Assembly (NCBI RefSeq): GCF_001306175.1
Contig: NZ_LGKN01000005.1
Span: 636,438-700,437 of the forward strand
Reading direction: 5' to 3'
Length of the DNA stretch: 64,000 bases
From: Ardenticatena maritima
GTDB lineage: Bacteria > Chloroflexota > Anaerolineae > Ardenticatenales > Ardenticatenaceae
This document shows positions 49,371-57,651 of the stretch, piece by piece. How positions within the stretch are numbered: position 1 is the first letter of the stretch; each line of letters starts with the position of its first letter. A program made the position numbers and the translations under genes. Below the pieces are notes generated by a model, which worked only from the letters and a program-made list of their open reading frames with translations, had not been told where the DNA came from and ran no database searches.

Positions 49371-50735
49371 ATGCCATTCCGCACGGTCAATCCCACGACG
49401 GGCGAACTTCTTTTGACGGTGGACCCCATTGACGACGCCGCAGTGGAAGCGCGGTTGACGCGCGCGGTCGAGACGTTTCAGGTGTGGCGGCGCACGCCGT
49501 TCAAAGACCGCGCGGCGCTTTTGCACCGTGTCGCGACCATTCTGCACACCGACGCCGAGCGGTGGGCGCGCCTGATGACGCTGGAAATGGGCAAGCCCAT
49601 TCGTGCGGCCGTTGCCGAAGCGCAAAAGTGCGCCTGGGTCTGCCGCTACTACGCCGACCACGGGGCGGCGTTCCTCGCGCCGGAACCGGTGGCGACCGAC
49701 GCCCGCCACAGTGAAGTGCGCTACGAACCGTTGGGGCCTCTTCTCGCCATTATGCCCTGGAACTTCCCCTTCTGGCAGGTTTTTCGTTTTGCCGCGCCGG
49801 CGCTCATGGCGGGCAATGTTGTGCTGGTGAAGCATGCCCCGATTGTGCCGCAATGCGCCCAGGCGATTGAAGACATTTTCCGTGAAGCCGGCGCACCGGA
49901 AGGTTTGTACCAGAACCTTTTTATCGAGGTCGAAACGGTGCCGCGTCTGTTGGCGGATGTGCGTATTCGCGGCGCGACGTTGACCGGCAGCACGCGCGCT
50001 GGGCGAGCGGTGGCCGCCGAGGCGGGGCGCAACATCAAAAAAACGGTGCTGGAATTGGGCGGCAGCGACCCCTTCATTGTGATGCCGAGCGCCAATCTGG
50101 AAGCGGCGGTGGCGGTGGCGGTGCAGTCGCGCATGCTCAACAACGGGCAATCGTGCATTGCCGCCAAGCGGTTCATCTTGCATGAAGCCATCGCCGACGA
50201 ATTCGAGGCGGCGTTTGTTGAACGGGTGCAGGCGCTCACCGTGGGCGACCCCTTCGACCCCGCAACGGACATTGGTCCACTTGCCGCCGATTACCTGCGC
50301 GACACGTTAGCGCGCCAGGTGGAAGAAACGGTTGCCGCCGGTGCGCGTGTGCTGGTGGGTGGGCATTTGCTCGACCGACCGGGCTTTTTCTACGCGCCCA
50401 CCGTTCTCACCGACATTCCGCCGGGGACGCCGGCGCGGTGCGAGGAGTTGTTTGGCCCTGTGGCGGCGCTCTTCCGCGTTGCGTCGCGGGAAGAGGCGCT
50501 GGCGCTGGCGAACGATACCCCCTACGGTTTGGGCGCCAGCGTCTGGACGCAGAACGACGCCGAAGCCGAGTTCTTCATCGCCAATCTGGAAGCGGGCAAT
50601 GTGTTTGTGAACGGGCTGGTGAAGAGCGACCCGCGCTTGCCGTTTGGCGGCGTCAAAGCGTCGGGCTATGGGCGTGAGTTGGGGGTGCATGGCATTCGCG
50701 AGTTCGTCAACGTCAAGACGGTCTGGAAGGGTTGA
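49371..50735 (+). CDS. NAD(P)-dependent aldehyde dehydrogenase (succinate-semialdehyde dehydrogenase type)
   Basis: The protein has 454 residues. Motifs: PWNFPFWQVFR (cofactor binding), TGSTRAGRAVAAEAG, catalytic glutamate in LELGGSDPFIV and catalytic cysteine in NNGQSCIAAKR, then EELFGPVAALFRV. The pattern fits the succinate-semialdehyde dehydrogenase group of short ALDH enzymes. No GABA transaminase is adjacent, so the substrate is uncertain. AAAGGAGG precedes the ATG; the next gene starts 8 bases after its stop. Confidence 0.87.
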   Translation: MPFRTVNPTTGELLLTVDPIDDAAVEARLTRAVETFQVWRRTPFKDRAALLHRVATILHTDAERWARLMTLEMGKPIRAAVAEAQKCAWVCRYYADHGAAFLAPEPVATDARHSEVRYEPLGPLLAIMPWNFPFWQVFRFAAPALMAGNVVLVKHAPIVPQCAQAIEDIFREAGAPEGLYQNLFIEVETVPRLLADVRIRGATLTGSTRAGRAVAAEAGRNIKKTVLELGGSDPFIVMPSANLEAAVAVAVQSRMLNNGQSCIAAKRFILHEAIADEFEAAFVERVQALTVGDPFDPATDIGPLAADYLRDTLARQVEETVAAGARVLVGGHLLDRPGFFYAPTVLTDIPPGTPARCEELFGPVAALFRVASREEALALANDTPYGLGASVWTQNDAEAEFFIANLEAGNVFVNGLVKSDPRLPFGGVKASGYGRELGVHGIREFVNVKTVWKG

Positions 50736-50743
50736 GAGCGGCT

Positions 50744-51763
50744 ATGGCGCTGCGCCTGGTGGAGTTCCTCGTTCCGACCGACGCCGCTGATGAGGTGGCG
50801 GGGTTGCTTGAAGAAATCAACGCGGTTCATTCATGGCGTATCAAGACCGCCGATGAGCGGCTGTTGGTGCGTGTGCTTCTCGACGCCCAAGAGACGGAAG
50901 CGCTGAGCGACGCGCTGATGAATCGCTTTGGGCATTCCGACGCGTTTCGGCTGGTGTTGTTGCCGATTGAAGCCACGGTGCCGCCGCTCAAACAAGCCGA
51001 CGAATCGCCTGCTTCGGCCGCTGAATCGGAAACACCGAGCGAGCCGGCGCGGGTAAGCCGTGAGGAACTCTACCAGGATTTGGTGGAAGCGAGCCAACTG
51101 ACGCCAATTTACCTCATCATGGTGGCGCTCTCAACCCTGGTCGCCATCATCGGTTTGACAGCGAACAATGTGGCTGTGGTGATTGGGGCAATGGTGATTG
51201 CACCGCTGCTTGGCCCCAACATTGCGTTGGCATTGGGCACGACGTTGGGCGATTTGGAGATGGTGCAGCGCGCCGTCAAAACGCTGGGGAGCGGCGTTGC
51301 TGTGGCTGTGCTGATTGCTCTGGTGTGGGGGGTTTTGTTTCCTGTTGATCCAACTGTGCCGGAGATAGCGAGCCGTATTCAACCAGGGGGACGCGATGTT
51401 GTGTTGGCGCTGGCGGCGGGCGTGGCGGGGACGCTGGCGTTTACGAGTGGCGTGTCGGCAACGCTGGTGGGGGTGATGGTGGCCGTGGCGCTCCTTCCCC
51501 CACTGGCGACGATGGGCTTGCTAGCGGGCGCCGGCTATGGCACGCCGGCGACAGGTGCGGCGATGCTCTTTCTCGTCAACATGACGTGTATCAATCTGGC
51601 TGGTGTGGTCACGTTTTTGGCGCAGCGGGTACGCCCGCGGACGTGGTGGGAAGCGGAAAAGGCGCGCCGTGCTATCCGTGTGGCGGTGGCTCTCTGGACG
51701 GGCATGTTGTTGGTGCTGATCGTGCTGATTTGGCTGAGCGGCTCGGCGTTCAGGCTTGAATGA
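50744..51763 (+). CDS. DUF389 (TIGR00341-like) integral membrane protein
   Basis: The protein has 339 residues. Residues about 1-75 form a soluble ACT-like domain (RLVEFLVPTDAADEVAGLLE). A linker rich in Glu/Ser follows, then six or seven transmembrane segments, starting IYLIMVALSTLVAIIGLTANNVAVVIGAMVIAPLLGPN, the DUF389 hallmark, followed by LALGTTLGD. Function is not established for the family. The ATG at 50744 has GAGAG upstream. It converges on the sensor kinase gene with only 20 bases between stops. Confidence 0.85.
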   Translation: MALRLVEFLVPTDAADEVAGLLEEINAVHSWRIKTADERLLVRVLLDAQETEALSDALMNRFGHSDAFRLVLLPIEATVPPLKQADESPASAAESETPSEPARVSREELYQDLVEASQLTPIYLIMVALSTLVAIIGLTANNVAVVIGAMVIAPLLGPNIALALGTTLGDLEMVQRAVKTLGSGVAVAVLIALVWGVLFPVDPTVPEIASRIQPGGRDVVLALAAGVAGTLAFTSGVSATLVGVMVAVALLPPLATMGLLAGAGYGTPATGAAMLFLVNMTCINLAGVVTFLAQRVRPRTWWEAEKARRAIRVAVALWTGMLLVLIVLIWLSGSAFRLE

Positions 51764-51783
51764 GGAAGCGCCGAGGTTGCAGG

Positions 51784-53274
51784 TCAACTCTTGTGTGCGC
51801 GCGCTGGTTCAGACATCGACGCGAGGGGAAAGATGAACCTGAACGTGGTCCCCTTGCCTGGCTCGCTTTCGACTTCGACCCGCCCATGGTGCTGTTCCAC
51901 AATGGCTTTGACCAGCGCCAACCCCAACCCCGTCCCACGAATGTTTGCCCCGCGCACCGCTTTGCTGCGGTAGAAGCGGTCGAACAAGTGGGGCATTTCC
52001 TCGGGGGCAATCCCCATCCCCCAATCCTGGACTTCTATGATGAGGTGCTCTGACGTTTCGCGTGCCCGAATGGCAATGCGTTGCCCGTCGGGCGAGTATT
52101 TGATGGCGTTATCAAGTACATTGCCAAGCGCCACGCGCACATGCGAGGGATGCCCGGCAATGGGCGGCAGATGGGGCGGCACGTCCATCTCGACGCGCAA
52201 ACGGTGTTGGCGCAGTTCCGCCGCCATTTCGTCCACCAATTCGTACAGGAGCGGTGCCAGGTCAATCGGTTGGCGGGCTGTTTCTTCGGCTTTTTCAAGC
52301 GAAGCCAGAAGCAACAAATCGTTGACCAGCGTTTCCAGATGAGTGAGTTGCGTCTCGGTATCGCGCAGGTATTGTTGTATCTGTTCGCTCTGCCCGTTTG
52401 CCGCCATGCGTTGTATCATTTCCAGGCGCAAGCGAATGCTTGCCAGGGGCGAACGGAGTTCGTGGGCGGCGTGGGCGGCGAATTGTTGCTGTTGTGCCAG
52501 CATTTCGCGGATGCGCTGCGCCATCGTCGCGAATGCCAGCGCCAGGCGTTGAATTTCGGCGGGTCCTTTGGGCGTGATGGGGGTATCCAGGTGCCCTTGC
52601 GCCATACGCTCAGCGACGGTTGTCAGGTGAATGATGGGGGCGCTGAGCGTCCGCGCCAGCCAGAGCAGTGCCAGTGTCAACGCGCCGATGACGAGCGCCG
52701 CCATGCTTCCGGTACGCACCCAAACCGACCAGATTTGTTGCTGGATAGGGGCGTATGGAATGGAGAGTTGCACAAGCCCTATGATGCCGTCTTCGCCCAC
52801 GATGGGCGCGGCGGCGTAGAGCCGTTGTTCCCCTGTACCAAAATCATCGGGACGGATGTCGTGTTGTTCGCTTTGCGCCAGCGCCGCTTGTAATTCGGTT
52901 GTGAGCGGCAGGTGGTCAAACGGTACGTTGGCTTCGGAGCTGAAAACAATGCGCCCATCGGGCAAGGTGATGATGATGCGTGCGCCGGTGTCGGCGGCGT
53001 AGGAGAGCACGAGGTTGCCCAAGGGGCGACCGCTGGGAAATTGGGCGGAGAGATAGTTTTCCAGCGGGTCGCGCAAGGCGTTGGCGATCAAAAAGGCTTC
53101 AATTTCGAGCTCTTGTTCTGCCTGGCTGATGAAGAGCCGTTGAATCCACAATCCCGCCCAGATGACAATCACAAGCAATCCCACCGTCGCCAGAACGAGG
53201 GAGGGCCAGAGCAACAAGGCGCGCAGGCTTGGCGCGTGTCGGCGTTTATGGGGTGGTGGTTGCATCGTCTGCAT
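51784..53274 (-). CDS. sensor histidine kinase (HAMP, HisKA, HATPase), partner of the adjacent OmpR-type regulator
   Basis: The protein has 496 residues (ATG 53274; ATG 53265 is equally possible; both lie inside the regulator's last codons). A transmembrane helix spans about residues 20-44, an extracytoplasmic sensor domain of about 150 residues follows (DTGARIIITLPDGRIVFSSE, cache-like), then a second helix about 190-212, HAMP, HisKA with AAHAAHELRSPLASIRLRLE, and HATPase (LGNVLDNAIKYS, DWGMGIAPEE, GTGLGLALVKAIV). It ends the second transcription unit of the redox/metal module, so its outer domain probably senses an envelope signal. Confidence 0.92.
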   Translation of the reverse strand: MQTMQPPPHKRRHAPSLRALLLWPSLVLATVGLLVIVIWAGLWIQRLFISQAEQELEIEAFLIANALRDPLENYLSAQFPSGRPLGNLVLSYAADTGARIIITLPDGRIVFSSEANVPFDHLPLTTELQAALAQSEQHDIRPDDFGTGEQRLYAAAPIVGEDGIIGLVQLSIPYAPIQQQIWSVWVRTGSMAALVIGALTLALLWLARTLSAPIIHLTTVAERMAQGHLDTPITPKGPAEIQRLALAFATMAQRIREMLAQQQQFAAHAAHELRSPLASIRLRLEMIQRMAANGQSEQIQQYLRDTETQLTHLETLVNDLLLLASLEKAEETARQPIDLAPLLYELVDEMAAELRQHRLRVEMDVPPHLPPIAGHPSHVRVALGNVLDNAIKYSPDGQRIAIRARETSEHLIIEVQDWGMGIAPEEMPHLFDRFYRSKAVRGANIRGTGLGLALVKAIVEQHHGRVEVESEPGKGTTFRFIFPLASMSEPARAHKS

Positions 53275-54004
53275 GGTCTTCTGGTGCGACAAAACGATAG
53301 CCGTAGCCGCGCACAGTCTGGATATAGCACGGGTTCGATGGGACATCGCCTAATTTTTCACGCAACCAGTGAATGTGCACATCGAGCGTGCGGGGATCGC
53401 CGATCCAATCCGTGCCCCACACTGCGTCGAGAATTTCTTGACGATGCAGGGCTTGCCCCGCGTGTTCCACAAGATACCGCAACAAATCGAATTCGCGTGC
53501 TGAAAGGGAGATGGGTTCGTCCCCTTTCCACACCATGCGGGCGTGTGTGTCGAGTCGCAAATCGTGAATGGTGATGAGCGATGGGGGCGTTGCTTCGGTT
53601 GCTGCTTGCGCGGCGTTGAATTCGCGGCGGTCGAGTTCGCGGCGGCGCAACATGGCGCGCACACGCGCCAGCAGTTCACGAAAACTGAACGGTTTGGTGA
53701 TGTAGTCGTCTGCGCCGAGTTCAAGCCCCATAACGCGGTCAAGCTCTTGCGACCGGGCGGTGAGCATGAGAATGGGGGTGCCTGATGTGGCGCGCAAACG
53801 GCGACAGACGTCGAACCCATCCATGCCGGGCAACATGATGTCGAGCAGAATGAGGTCGGGGTGGTGCATCTGCGCCAGTTCCAGCCCCTCTTCGCCGGTG
53901 AGCGCATGATGCACCACGTACCCCTCTTGTTGCAAGCCGAAGACCAGCGGGTCGGCGATTTCTCGGTTGTCTTCGATGAGCAGAATGGTCGCTTTTTCAG
54001 TCAT
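53246..54004 (-). CDS. OmpR/PhoB-family response regulator
   Basis: The protein has 252 residues. Receiver domain: acidic pocket LLIEDN, phospho-acceptor in LILLDIMLPGMDG, switch residues LTARS and KPF. A winged-helix DNA-binding domain follows (about 145-240): LSAREFDLLRYLVEHAGQALHRQEIL, DVHIHWLREKLGD and IQTVRGYGYRF. Members bind tandem direct repeats at about 11-bp steps. Exactly such arrays lie at 57530-57567 and 59921-59958, one of them at the head of its own transcription unit, so autoregulation is likely. Confidence 0.94.
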   Translation of the reverse strand: MTEKATILLIEDNREIADPLVFGLQQEGYVVHHALTGEEGLELAQMHHPDLILLDIMLPGMDGFDVCRRLRATSGTPILMLTARSQELDRVMGLELGADDYITKPFSFRELLARVRAMLRRRELDRREFNAAQAATEATPPSLITIHDLRLDTHARMVWKGDEPISLSAREFDLLRYLVEHAGQALHRQEILDAVWGTDWIGDPRTLDVHIHWLREKLGDVPSNPCYIQTVRGYGYRFVAPEDHADDATTTP

Positions 54005-54012
54005 CGTCTCAG

Positions 54013-54771
54013 TTAGGCGTTGGTTGCCGATGGCGGTTGGTGGGCTTTGGCGCGATGCGCCGCTTTTTTCGCAGCGCGTTCACGGCGTGACAAGATACTG
54101 TGTTGAATGCGATAGATCGTCAAGAAGAGCAGCAGTCCACCACTTCCCCAATAGAGCGATTGCATGAAGCGCGTGGTGGTGTCGGTGCCGGCTGTGATGC
54201 CGTGCGCCAGCGCCGCCAGGTATGTCAGAAAACTCAGGTAGTGGATGAGCCGCCATGCACGTCGCCCAATTTGCTGGCGCACGTAGAAGCTGAAAGCGAT
54301 GATTGCCATGGCGTAGAACGCCATCTGCCCCACACCAACCCATTCAGGGCGGTAGTCGTAGGTGAAGGGTACCAGCACATTGACCAGCCCCGATTGGATG
54401 TATTCGTCGCCAAGCAGAATGATGGCGTGGAAGAGGGCAAAAGCCAGGCCGAGCAGGCTGGTGAACTGATGCGCATCGAAGGCGGTGGGACCGCCCGGCC
54501 AGAGCCGCGCCAGTTTGTTGGTCATCATCACGCCAAAGACCATGGAAAGCCAGAGCAAGATGTACGCCACCACGCCGCTCGACCGCGCCAGATACCAGTA
54601 GGCTTTGGGCGCTTCTCCAAAGAGCGAGGCGGTCAAGCCAGGCAACCAGGCGGGCAGGAGAAAGACTGCGCTGATTGCTCCCAGTGCGGCCGCCAGCAAC
54701 ATCAGCACCACCAGTTGCCAGGCTAACGCCGGCGGATATTCATCGAATTCGTAGGGTTTTTGGGCTGTCAT
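54013..54771 (-). CDS. ferric reductase-type transmembrane haem protein
   Basis: The protein has 252 residues and about six transmembrane helices. Two histidine pairs have the spacing of the bis-haem ferric reductase/NOX core: DAHQF to LFHAI (14 residues apart) and LIHYL to LAHGI (13 apart). There is no FAD/NAD(P) domain, so it is a membrane electron conduit that needs a separate donor, as in YedZ/MsrQ-type proteins. The C-terminus is basic and cytoplasmic. It starts 12 bases after the cyclase gene and ends 9 bases before the regulator gene. It probably moves electrons across the membrane to an envelope acceptor. Confidence 0.85.
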   Translation of the reverse strand: MTAQKPYEFDEYPPALAWQLVVLMLLAAALGAISAVFLLPAWLPGLTASLFGEAPKAYWYLARSSGVVAYILLWLSMVFGVMMTNKLARLWPGGPTAFDAHQFTSLLGLAFALFHAIILLGDEYIQSGLVNVLVPFTYDYRPEWVGVGQMAFYAMAIIAFSFYVRQQIGRRAWRLIHYLSFLTYLAALAHGITAGTDTTTRFMQSLYWGSGGLLLFLTIYRIQHSILSRRERAAKKAAHRAKAHQPPSATNA

Positions 54772-54783
54772 CGGTCTCCTCCT

Positions 54784-56007
54784 TTATGATTGCAAAATGG
54801 ATGTTGTCTCTTGTTTTTCTACGAACCGATGCACAATGCGCACCGGTAAAGGGGCTTTGCCTTTGGGTTCAATCAACAAAGGCTCGCTGGCTTCAAACTC
54901 GGGTGGTACGTGCTGATAGAATTGCTCCGAAACCAAAATTTGTTGCCCGCGAGCATGTTTTTCAATGCGTTGCGCGGTGTTGACGGTATCCCCCAACACG
55001 TCGTAGTACTTGACTTCCTCTCCACCTATCAGCCCCTCAATCACCGGTCCATGATGCAGACCGATGCCTGCGCTCAGCCCGCGTGGATGCCAGAAGCGTG
55101 CGTTGACCGCGTTCAAGCGCAGGGCGGCATGCAGGGCTGTGACGGGGTCGGCAAACACGGCCATGACTTCATCGGCGGTGAATTTGTAGCGAATGGGGGG
55201 ATAAACCGCCCAGACAGATTCAACGTGCTGGTACCATTCTTCCAGCGTGTACATGACATTTTCCGGGGATTCGGTTTCGCACCAGGCCGTGAAGTTGCGC
55301 ACGTCGCAGAACAGGATGGTGCGCTCGCGCCAACGTGGTTCGCCGGCTCGCGGGTTCTGCATGAGTTCATTCAAAATGGCGTCGCCCAGCAGCCAGCGCG
55401 CATAGGTGTGCAGGCGTTGGTTGGCGTTCTTCAAAAGTGTGAAGTTGCGATTGGCTTCCACTTCCGCCAGTCCACCCAGCAACCCCAACAGTGGAACGGC
55501 GACGCTCATGAGCATGTGGGTGGGGTCGCTCAGGATTTGCATGGGCGAAAACGAGCCATTTTGTGCCAGGTAGTATTCGCCCAGGCTATAGACTGCCAGC
55601 AGTGCCAGTGAACGGGCGAAGTACATTCCCAGCAAGGCGAGCGAGGCGTTACGCCGTGCATGCCATGCCGCACATGTCGCGATGATGAGGCTATACAGCC
55701 AGTAGAGCAGGTGATGCGGCGCTTGCCAGAATTCCATGCCCTCCAAAGTTGTTTCCAGCAGGCTGTAGGTGAAAACACCGACCATGTTAGCGACAAAGAG
55801 CAAGGCCGGGCGGCGGTTTTCGCGTATCATGGCGAGTGCCACCGCCTGCACGAGTGCGCTGACAAGCAAGAGATAGGGGTCGGCGCTCAGAAAATAGGCG
55901 GTTTGTGAAAGCACAAACCATTCCAGCAACATATTGAGTACAGGATAATGCAGTGCGTTTGTGATCAGTTCATGCCAGATAGTAGGGAGAATGCGTTTGT
56001 ATTGCAT
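54784..56007 (-). CDS. membrane class III adenylate cyclase
   Basis: The protein has 407 residues. About six transmembrane helices span residues 20-195, then the catalytic domain spans about 220-390. Catalytic elements: metal aspartate in TILFCDVRNFT, the adenine-selecting lysine and second metal aspartate in RYKFTADEVMAVFAD, then YDVLGDTVNTAQRIEKHA with the transition-state Asn and Arg. It should make cAMP. No cAMP receptor is adjacent. It follows apbE by 2 bases and precedes the haem protein by 12, inside the redox/metal unit. Confidence 0.88.
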   Translation of the reverse strand: MQYKRILPTIWHELITNALHYPVLNMLLEWFVLSQTAYFLSADPYLLLVSALVQAVALAMIRENRRPALLFVANMVGVFTYSLLETTLEGMEFWQAPHHLLYWLYSLIIATCAAWHARRNASLALLGMYFARSLALLAVYSLGEYYLAQNGSFSPMQILSDPTHMLMSVAVPLLGLLGGLAEVEANRNFTLLKNANQRLHTYARWLLGDAILNELMQNPRAGEPRWRERTILFCDVRNFTAWCETESPENVMYTLEEWYQHVESVWAVYPPIRYKFTADEVMAVFADPVTALHAALRLNAVNARFWHPRGLSAGIGLHHGPVIEGLIGGEEVKYYDVLGDTVNTAQRIEKHARGQQILVSEQFYQHVPPEFEASEPLLIEPKGKAPLPVRIVHRFVEKQETTSILQS

Positions 56008-56009
56008 GA

Positions 56010-56963
56010 TTATCCTCCTGCCGCCTGCTGGTACGGCCAGCGAAACAGATGCCAGAAGGGTGAAGGCAAGACGTCGCCGGTTTCGCGCACCAAAAGCGCG
56101 GCGATGTCCTTTTGCGCTTCGAGCCAGCGCATGCCTGCTTCCGAACCGAGGATGAGCACGGTTTTGGCGGCTAATTCGGCGCGCACGGCTGTGCGAGCAA
56201 TGACCGTGACACTGACCAGGTCGGTGTCGGCGGGGCGTCCGGTGCGCGGGTCAATGATGTGGTGTTGCCATTGCGTCCCCTTCAGCCAGCGCCGATAGTC
56301 GCGCCCGGAGGTGGCGACCACGCCGCCCGCCAGGGCGATGGCGTCAATGTCGCCGTCATCAAAGGGCGAAGCAACCAGAATGAGCCAGGGGTGGCCGTTC
56401 CGCTGTGGCCCGCTGACGGCAATGTCGCCGCCCGCGTCCACCAATGCCGGCGCGTAGCGTCCCAGGCGCTTGGCGGCTTCTTCCGCCGCCCACCCTTTGG
56501 CAATGCCGCCGAAATCCAGTTGCACGCCAGGCGGCAAAGCGACGGTGCGACGCACCGGATTGGTGCGGATGTCGCGCCAGGCTTGGGCGCTCTGGATGAT
56601 GGCTTGGGGGTCGGGCGCTGCGCCGACGGGCTGGCTTTTGGGCAATTGATCGAACGAGGTGGTGTAGCCCGCCTCTTTGAGGGCGGGGAGAATAGTGGGC
56701 GTGACCAGCCCGTCGGTGGCGTTGGCGGCTGCCAGCGCGGCTTGCAGCACGTCCCAAACCGTCTCCGACACCGGCACCGCCCCCCGGCCGGCTTGCGCAT
56801 TGAGCTGGTTGAGCTCGCTGTCCGGGCGAAAACGGCTCAATGCCTGCTCCCAGGCTTCAAACCATGCCGGCACCTGCGCGAGCACGGTGGCGGTTTTCTC
56901 GTTGTCGGTGTCGAGCCGCGCTTCAATGTGGCAGCCCATCGCCCGAAATTGAATCAAACGCAT
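56010..56963 (-). CDS. apbE: FAD:protein FMN transferase
   Basis: ApbE attaches FMN covalently to a threonine/serine of extracytoplasmic proteins. It has 317 residues from the ATG at 56963 with AAAGGAGG upstream. Motifs: MGCHIEARL near the start, LDFGGIAKGWAAEEAAKRL, ALVDAGGDIAVSG, and HHIIDPRTGRPAD with VTVIARTAVRAELAAK. No signal peptide or lipobox is visible; the N-terminus starts directly with the mature fold. No protein in the unit has a clear flavinylation motif, so its target is unidentified. Confidence 0.92.
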   Translation of the reverse strand: MRLIQFRAMGCHIEARLDTDNEKTATVLAQVPAWFEAWEQALSRFRPDSELNQLNAQAGRGAVPVSETVWDVLQAALAAANATDGLVTPTILPALKEAGYTTSFDQLPKSQPVGAAPDPQAIIQSAQAWRDIRTNPVRRTVALPPGVQLDFGGIAKGWAAEEAAKRLGRYAPALVDAGGDIAVSGPQRNGHPWLILVASPFDDGDIDAIALAGGVVATSGRDYRRWLKGTQWQHHIIDPRTGRPADTDLVSVTVIARTAVRAELAAKTVLILGSEAGMRWLEAQKDIAALLVRETGDVLPSPFWHLFRWPYQQAAGG

Positions 56964-56992
56964 GGCGTTCCTCCTTTGCTTGCCCCCCGGCA

Positions 56993-57463
56993 CTAGCGCG
57001 ATGACTTGGTTTTGGGCGGCGGCGGGGCGCTGACCGAGCGCAACACGGGTTGTTGCGGCTGGTTGTTAGAGACCGTCGGTGTTTGCGGTTGCGGCTGCGG
57101 TGCCGGCGCTGGCGCCGAAACCTGGATTTGCGGGATGGTGATTTGCGCCGGCTGGCGCACCTGAATGTTGGGCGTGTCCGGCGGCGGCACTAGCGTGGGC
57201 AAGGGCGGCAGTGTTTGCACCAGTGCTTCCAGTTCCTGCTGTGCCAGCGCATTCACGTCAATTGTGGGCGTTGGTTCTGCTGTTGGTGTCGGTATAGCGG
57301 TTGGGATGGGCGTGGGTGAGATGTCGGCGGCGGCGATTTCGTTCGCTGCGGTCTCTTGATACGCCAGAATGCCCCAACCGCTCACAGTCCCCGCCACTGA
57401 CGCCACGGTAATCAAGAGCTTCATTTGATCGGACATGCCTTTTGCCGGCGCTTGCTTTGCCAT
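56993..57463 (-). CDS. membrane-anchored proline-rich protein, unknown
   Basis: This is a 156-residue unrecognised protein. One transmembrane segment spans about residues 14-35 (LLITVASVAGTVSGWGILAY), followed by an outer stretch with a Pro/Thr linker (TPIPTAIPTPTAEPTPT), a short helix (about 70-85) and a proline/glutamine-rich tail ending PPPPKTKSSR. It resembles an extended periplasmic tether of low complexity. It is the first gene of the second unit, starting 40 bases after a TACACT box. CAGGAGG precedes the ATG. Confidence 0.72.
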   Translation of the reverse strand: MAKQAPAKGMSDQMKLLITVASVAGTVSGWGILAYQETAANEIAAADISPTPIPTAIPTPTAEPTPTIDVNALAQQELEALVQTLPPLPTLVPPPDTPNIQVRQPAQITIPQIQVSAPAPAPQPQPQTPTVSNNQPQQPVLRSVSAPPPPKTKSSR

Positions 57464-57502
57464 GGTGTTCCTCCTGTTCGGCGTTGCTTCCTTTCATAAC
57501 CG

Positions 57503-57508
57503 AGTGTA
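57503..57508 (-). promoter_or_regulatory. -10 box of transcription unit 2
   Basis: TACACT on the minus strand, 21 bases downstream of the last repeat of the array at 57530-57567. There is no separate consensus -35; the last repeat occupies that place, as at activator-dependent promoters. Confidence 0.6.
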
Positions 57509-57529
57509 GGAGAAAAGGGGTGGGCGTGG

Positions 57530-57567
57530 GTTAAAGGTGGTTTAGTGGTTTGTTAAGAGCATGTTAG
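57530..57567 (-). promoter_or_regulatory. array of four 11-bp-phased direct repeats, operator of transcription unit 2
   Basis: Read on the minus strand, CTAAC (57563-57567), TTAAC (57552-57556), CTAAA (57541-57545) and TTAAC (57530-57534) recur at exactly 11-bp steps. This is the geometry used by OmpR/PhoB-type regulators. It precedes the proline-rich/apbE/cyclase/haem protein/regulator/kinase unit. Confidence 0.75.
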
Positions 57568-57595
57568 CAATCTGCGGGAGGGGGCAGAAAAAACA

Positions 57596-57624
57596 ACATG
57601 GCGCACATTCATCGTGCGCCATGT
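57596..57624 (-). terminator. intrinsic terminator of transcription unit 1
   Basis: An 11-bp perfect stem (ACATGGCGCAC / GTGCGCCATGT) with a 7-base loop is followed on the minus strand by TGTTTTTTCTG. It lies 27 bases after the stop of the PepSY protein gene, just upstream of the second operator array. Confidence 0.9.
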
Positions 57625-57651
57625 GATGCTCGTGAGGGCATGTGAGGATTT

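Noticed and set aside
46452..50183. 1243-codon minus-strand frame opposite surE, ABC exporter and aldehyde dehydrogenase
   Set aside because: Shadow; the plus-strand genes have all catalytic motifs.
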